Source: Alopecurus myosuroides
Taxonomy: Eukaryota; Streptophyta; Magnoliopsida; Poales; Poaceae
DNA: 64,000 bases
Assembly (NCBI GenBank): GCA_028641055.1
Contig: CM054062.1
Span: 182,527,958-182,591,957, forward strand
Direction of reading: 5' to 3'
Shown: one piece after another, positions 59,601-64,000 of the stretch
Numbering within the stretch: the stretch's first letter is position 1
Layout of the letters: each line of letters opens with the position of its first letter
Made by a program: the position numbers and the translations under genes
The notes under the pieces: model-generated
Database searches by the model: none
Told to the model about the DNA's origin: nothing
What the model saw: the letters and a program-made list of their open reading frames with translations, nothing else

Positions 59601-61087
59601 GGGCTCGATGTTTAAACAACAACCTGTTAATGTTTGAGGTAATGTTAATTTGATGATAAGGCACCGGCAGGAGGCCGGGTATGGTTTTGAGGCCTGCTAG
59701 TGTCGAACTCAGGAAAAGTTCTTGTCCTCTAGATCCATGATGAGCGTGCTAACCGCATGTGGGAAGCGTGTATGGGCGCCCCCCTCAACTTTGATTCGAT
59801 TCGCATCTCGTCCAAATTGCCTCATTTTGTTCGGGTTTTCCATTTGCCGCATGCATATGCAGGTGCGAACCCGAGGCCAGGGTGGTAACTTTTGTAGTCG
59901 GCATTTAGGGAGACACGTTCTTAGAGTGCTATGAGGGTCCCCTTTTCTTCGTGGGGCTTGATTATCCGTGCCCTCAATTGCACGGGGTTCTTTGGGCTTG
60001 ATGCGAAGAAGAGTTGGGTTGTGTTGAGTGTCTCGCTTGGTGGGTTTGATCCCCGTCTGGCGGGATATTCTTACGTGTACGGCCAAATTGGTGCATCCCT
60101 GCAGGGTTAAATCTTCTCGAGAAGCCGTGTTGTCCGCGGTTATGGATGACGTGGTGATAGGGCTGGCTAACAAGGATTAGACAACTTACACCTAATTAAT
60201 AATAATTTGACTAGTAATAGGCTTATTGACACAATAACTTGAACCTTCATTAAACCAACTGTGTGGGTTATCCTCGGATTGCTTCTTTGGATAAGGGGCA
60301 AGATCCAGGATGGGTTTGTTTGAGGTTAGTGGTAGTTGGTTCCGATGCGCTATCTTATCCCCTTCTTTTAGCCGGATGTTGTAGCGTGTCTCTGTAGTTG
60401 GTTAGGCAGCCCGCTGCCGCACCTTTGTATCACCTATCTTCCGTTGAACCCAAAGCATCTGTACTTGGTGTTGTCGGGTACACTTTGGTATCTTGTGCGT
60501 CTTGCTTGCCAGTACTCGTCTGTACTGACCCCTTTGGGGCTGCGTGTTCTGCAGACTACGTTTCCGAGGATCCCCATGGTGGCTACTACGTGGAGTATGA
60601 CGAGGCTGCTGACGAGTAGATAGCGGACCCGGGCAGGATCCGAGACTTCAGGGATGGGCTCCGTTCTTTCGTTTCCGGCCTCTTAGGCCTATTTGGATCT
60701 TGTCTGTACTCAGACACTTTGGATGCTTCCGCTGTGATGTAATGATGACTTGTTGGGACATGTGTCCTCTGCATGACTGTATTTGCTATCTCTGCTCTAG
60801 TGAGAGATTTTGCCACTTATTTCTATTTCTTTGTGTCTTAGAGATTTGTTGTGATATCACTTGTTCAAATTCCGTTGACGTACCATGTGTGTATGTTATG
60901 AAGTACGTCAATGGAAGTATTCGGATTTCTATTGGATGGTTTCATAGACGTTGAATAGTAGAGGATGGTTGTCACACGTTTACGTGTTGGCCTACTCATA
61001 TTGAGATGCGGGTGCAGGTAGGCCCCGTAAGCCATTTATCTACTGTTTAGCGGGCTGTGAGTATCCTCTAAAAGTCCGGGTGCGACA
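56631..61087 (+). repeat. 5' LTR of element F (4457 bp)
   Basis: Same layout as the E LTR: an AT-rich left part, a GC-rich island (57110-58210) that begins with an AAACCCTAA telobox-like motif (57298-57306), AT-rich middle, then well-conserved right quarter ending GTGCGACA. Left flank agttt. No 3' copy in the window. Confidence 0.9.
59266..60619 (+). other. Two coding-like stretches in the F LTR, possibly a spliced mini-gene
   Basis: 59266-59344 reads DDDVETDEVYDTTSEELA... to ATEFA and ends at AG|GCAAGT, a textbook GC-type donor. 60555-60619 follows a tctGCAG acceptor and, joined in phase, reads DYVSEDPHGGYYVEYDEAAD and E, then TAG. The E LTRs keep both stretches (9661-9735; 10957-11022) without indels in the first and with one extra base at the start of the second. 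The nature of any product, and the start codon, are unknown. Confidence 0.35.
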
Positions 61088-61630
61088 AATGGTATCAGAG
61101 CATGTCTGCCTGTAGGATCCCTTTTACTGGTCGCAGTTGAGTCTAGAAACTATTTTTGTAGCTATATAGGGAAAAATGAAACGTGAGAGTAGGAATTCTG
61201 TTCTTTTATTTCTTTCCCCACCCACCCTCCCTTTTCTGGTAAGGAAGTGCAACGTTGTTTTCTCTTCTCATCTAAACTTTCAAGTTAGGATTTCACGTAT
61301 CCTGGTTTCTCTAGGATGGTTATATCTACTAGACCATAGGAATGGAGGTGGTTGTGACATGATTTATCATGTTGCCTACTCACGATTGAGAACGGAGGCA
61401 CATAAGCCCCGGAAGCAGATCCCCTATTCCTTAAGCAGTAGATATTGATCCTTTAGAAGCCCGGATGGGTTTTCCGTAGTACCTCAGGAGTGTTTGGTCT
61501 CGTGTTTCCCAAATGTTGCTTCGATATCCTGTTCTTCTCAAGATCCTTTTCGTCCGTTGGAACCTTGTTGTTGCTTGCCACTCCACTTTTTCTACCGGCG
61601 TCTAATCAAAACTTCCCCGATCATCTGCAG
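61088..61630 (+). other. Leader of element F with PBS and a diverged copy of the LTR tail
   Basis: TGGTATCAGAGC at 61090-61101. About 61315-61470 resembles the last ~150 bp of the LTR (ggttgtgacatg..., gttgcctactca..., agcccgg), an internal U5-tail duplication absent from the E leader. The remainder matches E up to catctgc just before the first ORF. Confidence 0.65.
61090..61101 (+). promoter_or_regulatory. tRNA-Met primer-binding site of element F
   Basis: TGGTATCAGAGC two bases after the LTR terminus ACA, as in E (11498-11509). Confidence 0.9.
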
Positions 61631-62446
61631 ATGGATCTCAGGTTCTACCCGCAGGTGGTTCGTATGACTCGTTGCGAGAGCACTGCCGGTTATCCGGAGA
61701 TGCTGAGAGACATGGTCACTTTTCTGGGGTTCCGTTGGGCACTAGAGTACCAGGTCTACGAGCAGCAGCGAGAGTTTGAGCAGACCTACTACCAGGCTAT
61801 CGTCTACATTCTGTCAGATGATGGCATGAGCGTAGTCCACCGCTACGAGGCAGTGGGTTCCACAGTGGATATGGCTGTGCAGCAGGCAGCTTATGTGAGC
61901 CTCACCGTCCTTCGTGCTGACTACTCGGGATTTGACGATTCTATCTATCGCCACATCCCCCATGGTTACATCACTTCGGAGGGAGCTCACTTCACTCTCT
62001 ACGACAACTTGGATGTCTACGAGCATGATAACTCCAGGCTGCACACCACCGCTCAGTTTGTGAGACACAGTGACGCAGTTGCCCGCACACTATCCCAGGA
62101 GTTGGCTTCAGTCAGAGAGAAGCTTTACCTTGCTTTGACTCGTGTGGCGACTTACACCACAGACTTTGTTGGAGACGAGCGCTTTGCATGTTTTGATCAG
62201 CCAGTTGGGCGTCGTCTGCCAGATGCTGGAGGTTACGAGCCGATCAGAGGTCCACTCCTTAACCTTGGTGCTGGTTACACTGGGATTCCACGCTTTGGAG
62301 CACAGGGAGTCGACGCTATGTACTTCACCACGCCTAGAGTCGGTCTCAGACCACGTCAGATCTACGTGGATCGTCGTTCCACCTACTTTCGTGGGCGTGC
62401 TCCTCACCATACCTCTCGCCGTACTCCTAGCCGCCGTCCTGCATGA
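61631..62446 (+). CDS. Extra ORF upstream of gag in element F (271 aa)
   Basis: ATG at 61631 directly after tctgcag and TGA at 62444-62446. The protein starts MDLRFYPQVVRMTRC, has Tyr/Gln-rich (YEQQREFEQTYYQAIVY) and helical middle parts, and ends in a basic Arg-rich tail (PHHTSRRTPSRRP). No domain recognised. The open frame extends upstream of the ATG, but that part matches the non-coding leader of E, so 61631 is preferred. It is 209 bp before gag in a different frame, so it would need its own translation start or a spliced message. Confidence 0.7.
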   Translation: MDLRFYPQVVRMTRCESTAGYPEMLRDMVTFLGFRWALEYQVYEQQREFEQTYYQAIVYILSDDGMSVVHRYEAVGSTVDMAVQQAAYVSLTVLRADYSGFDDSIYRHIPHGYITSEGAHFTLYDNLDVYEHDNSRLHTTAQFVRHSDAVARTLSQELASVREKLYLALTRVATYTTDFVGDERFACFDQPVGRRLPDAGGYEPIRGPLLNLGAGYTGIPRFGAQGVDAMYFTTPRVGLRPRQIYVDRRSTYFRGRAPHHTSRRTPSRRPA

Positions 62447-62655
62447 TGAGCATGGGAGTACTGATGTATCCATTCTTAGCTATGTTTAGTTATCCTTTGG
62501 TGTTCGAACCATTTATGGTGTATTGGATATTCTGATGTATTTGAACATGTGATGGTGTACCTGTTGGTTATCTATTCATGCGTCAGATTAATCTATCTTT
62601 CGGTTGCCAAGTCTATCCTTTTCTATTGTTGTGCTAAAATGCATTTCCATTCAGG

Positions 62656-63581
62656 ATGCCGCCAACAAGGAACAACACGCCTGAGCCACCGCCAATCGCG
62701 GAGCTGTTGACTCAGATGACCCAAGTCATGACGCAGATGGCCCAGTTTCAGGCTAATCAGCACATCAACCAGACAGCTCCACGAGTCAGCATCAAGGAGT
62801 TTCTCAGTCTGGGCCCAAGAGCTTTCGTGGCCACACGCGAGCCTCTGGACGCTGATGACTGGATCCGTGAGATAGCCAAGGCTCTGGAGATTGCACACGT
62901 AGCTGAATAAGACAAGGTCAAGTATGCCTCCTATCTGCTGAAGGGTCAGGCAGCTACTTGGTGGGAGAACTTCCAGGCCATGAGAACTGGCATGCCAGTC
63001 ATGTGGGATTGTTTCAAGGAAGCCTTCCTGAAGCACCACATTCCAGATGGTCTCATGGAAAGGATGCGTGAAGAGTTTTGCTCACTCAAGCAGGGCAAGT
63101 TGGACGTCATCGGGTATGAGAGTGAGTTCAATCGCCTCGCTCGATACGCTGGAGATGAGGTGTCCACTGAAGCTAAGAAGATGGCAAGGTTCCGCAGAGG
63201 TTTTAACCCGGAACTCAAGTATGCCCTCACCAATATCAAGGCCAACAGCTTCGAGGATCTCGTTAACACCGCGCTCAATGAAGAAAATGGGCGCAAGGCG
63301 TTCGAGGAGTCTTGCAAGCACTCGCGTGAGGGTGGTTCCTCCTCCAACATGACCACCCCTCCGCAGAAGCGCCGCATCTGGGTACCAAATGGTGCTGTCA
63401 CTCGGGCTCCATACGCCCAAACTTCTCTAGGCTTCGCTCCCCGCCCACCCAACCCTGCTCAGATGCATGATACAAGGGCTTCAATGGGGCAGCCAAGGCC
63501 AGGGCCTCCTCGTGTCGTCACATGCTACAAGTGCAAGCGGACGGGGCACTACGCCGACAAGTGCACGCAGAGGCAGCTACC
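62656..63581 (+). pseudogene. Gag of element F, one nonsense codon, truncated by element G
   Basis: ATG at 62656 (MPPTRNNTPEPPPIAELL) opens a gag with the retrotransposon-gag core (LLKGQAATWWENFQ, then FLKHHIPDGLMERMREEFCS). It ends with a CCHC zinc knuckle, C-x2-C-x4-H-x4-C, at 63523-63564. TAA at 62908-62910 interrupts the frame (…IAHVAE-stop-DKVKYAS); the same frame resumes at once. The insertion of G 17 bp after the knuckle removes protease and pol. Confidence 0.9.
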
Positions 63582-64000
63582 TGTCGCACCCGGACTCCTA
63601 GGGGATACTCACAGTCCGTTAAACAGTAGATAAATGGCTTACGGGGCATACCGGCACCCGCATCTCAATATGAGCAGGCCAACACGTGAACGTGTGACAA
63701 CCATTATCTTACTATTCATCGTCTGCGCAAACCATCCCATAGAAATCCAGACACTTCCATTGACGTACTTCAAAACATACACACATGGTACGTCAACGGC
63801 GTTTGAACAAGTGATATCACAACAGATCTCTACGACACAAAAGATTGAAATAAGTTGCAACTGGCCCTCACTAGGGCAGAGAATAGCAAATACAATCATT
63901 CAGAGGGCACATGCCCCAACAATTCATCATTACATCACAGCGGAAGCATTCAAAATGTCTGAGTACAGACAAGAACCAAATAGGCCTAAGAGACCGGAAA
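63582..64000 (-). mobile_element. Minus-oriented element G, LTR end only, runs off the window
   Basis: TGTCGCACCCGG at 63582 is the reverse complement of the F-type LTR terminus. The following 419 bp match the last part of the F LTR (and more distantly E) in reverse. Left flank ctacc (63577-63581) would be the target duplication. It inserted into the gag of a member of its own family in opposite orientation. Confidence 0.9.

Larger units (their letters stand above)
56631..63581 (+). mobile_element. Long-LTR gypsy element F with pre-gag ORF
   Basis: A 4457-bp LTR (56631-61087, TGTAACATCC...GTGCGACA), primer-binding site TGGTATCAGAGC (61090-61101), a leader, an extra ORF before gag (61631-62446) and gag (62656-63581). 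It is cut in gag by element G. The LTR and leader are homologous to those of E, so F-type elements are the likely source of E. An extra ORF upstream of gag is known from rice elements such as RIRE3 and RIRE8. Confidence 0.9.

Noticed and set aside
1..64000. tRNA genes suggested by TGGTATCAGAGC and similar strings
   Set aside because: These are 12-18-base primer-binding sites adjoining LTR ends; no cloverleaf surrounds them.

Overview
The window is nuclear DNA from a grass, probably a Pooideae/Triticeae species. It has no bacterial-style operons. It is mostly nested long-LTR Ty3/gypsy retrotransposons plus two small MITE-type DNA elements with grass hallmarks (Stowaway and Harbinger-like ends). 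One low-copy plant gene is readable: a five-exon, two-domain EUL/R40-type lectin at 37674-38969. I saw no tRNA, rRNA or CRISPR features.

Left block (1-34193). A plus-oriented Tat-lineage gypsy element (D) is represented by a protease-region fragment (1-226), an integrase fragment (26111-26913), a degenerate antisense gene (27540-32575, minus) and its 3' LTR (33318-34193). A closely related minus-oriented element (B, 227-26110) lies between the D pieces. It has 865-bp LTRs at 25246-26110 and 397-1261, a nearly intact gag-pol (18195-25091, minus) and an antisense gene on the plus strand (1966-17521). Exon 8 of that gene is split by a third element (E, 6685-17152) with a perfect 5-bp duplication (GATGA), 4.8-kb LTRs and only 858 bp of non-coding interior.

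Middle block (34194-40552). This holds AT-rich sequence, a GC-rich stretch with a possible captured exon, the lectin gene, an 852-bp Harbinger-like element with TAA duplications and a truncated Stowaway.

Right block (40553-64000). Another gypsy element (H, from another family) has a 5' LTR, a gag-pol broken by stops and frameshifts, and on the opposite strand a completely open eight-exon gene (47706-51692, 1024 codons) with its own TATA box. Its 3' LTR is missing. Then come a minus-oriented element known only from a primer-binding site and LTR (I), and a plus-oriented 4.46-kb-LTR element (F) with a pre-gag ORF and gag. F is cut at 63581 by a minus-oriented element of the same family (G) that runs off the window.

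The most striking theme is the antisense passenger gene. In three elements from two families, a spliced gene of the 'putative gypsy-type transposon' (Transposase_28-like) family lies tail-to-tail with pol, has its own TATA box and has eight exons. In H this gene is the only intact coding unit. Coordinates of introns and frames were worked out by eye from splice signals and phase, without alignment software.
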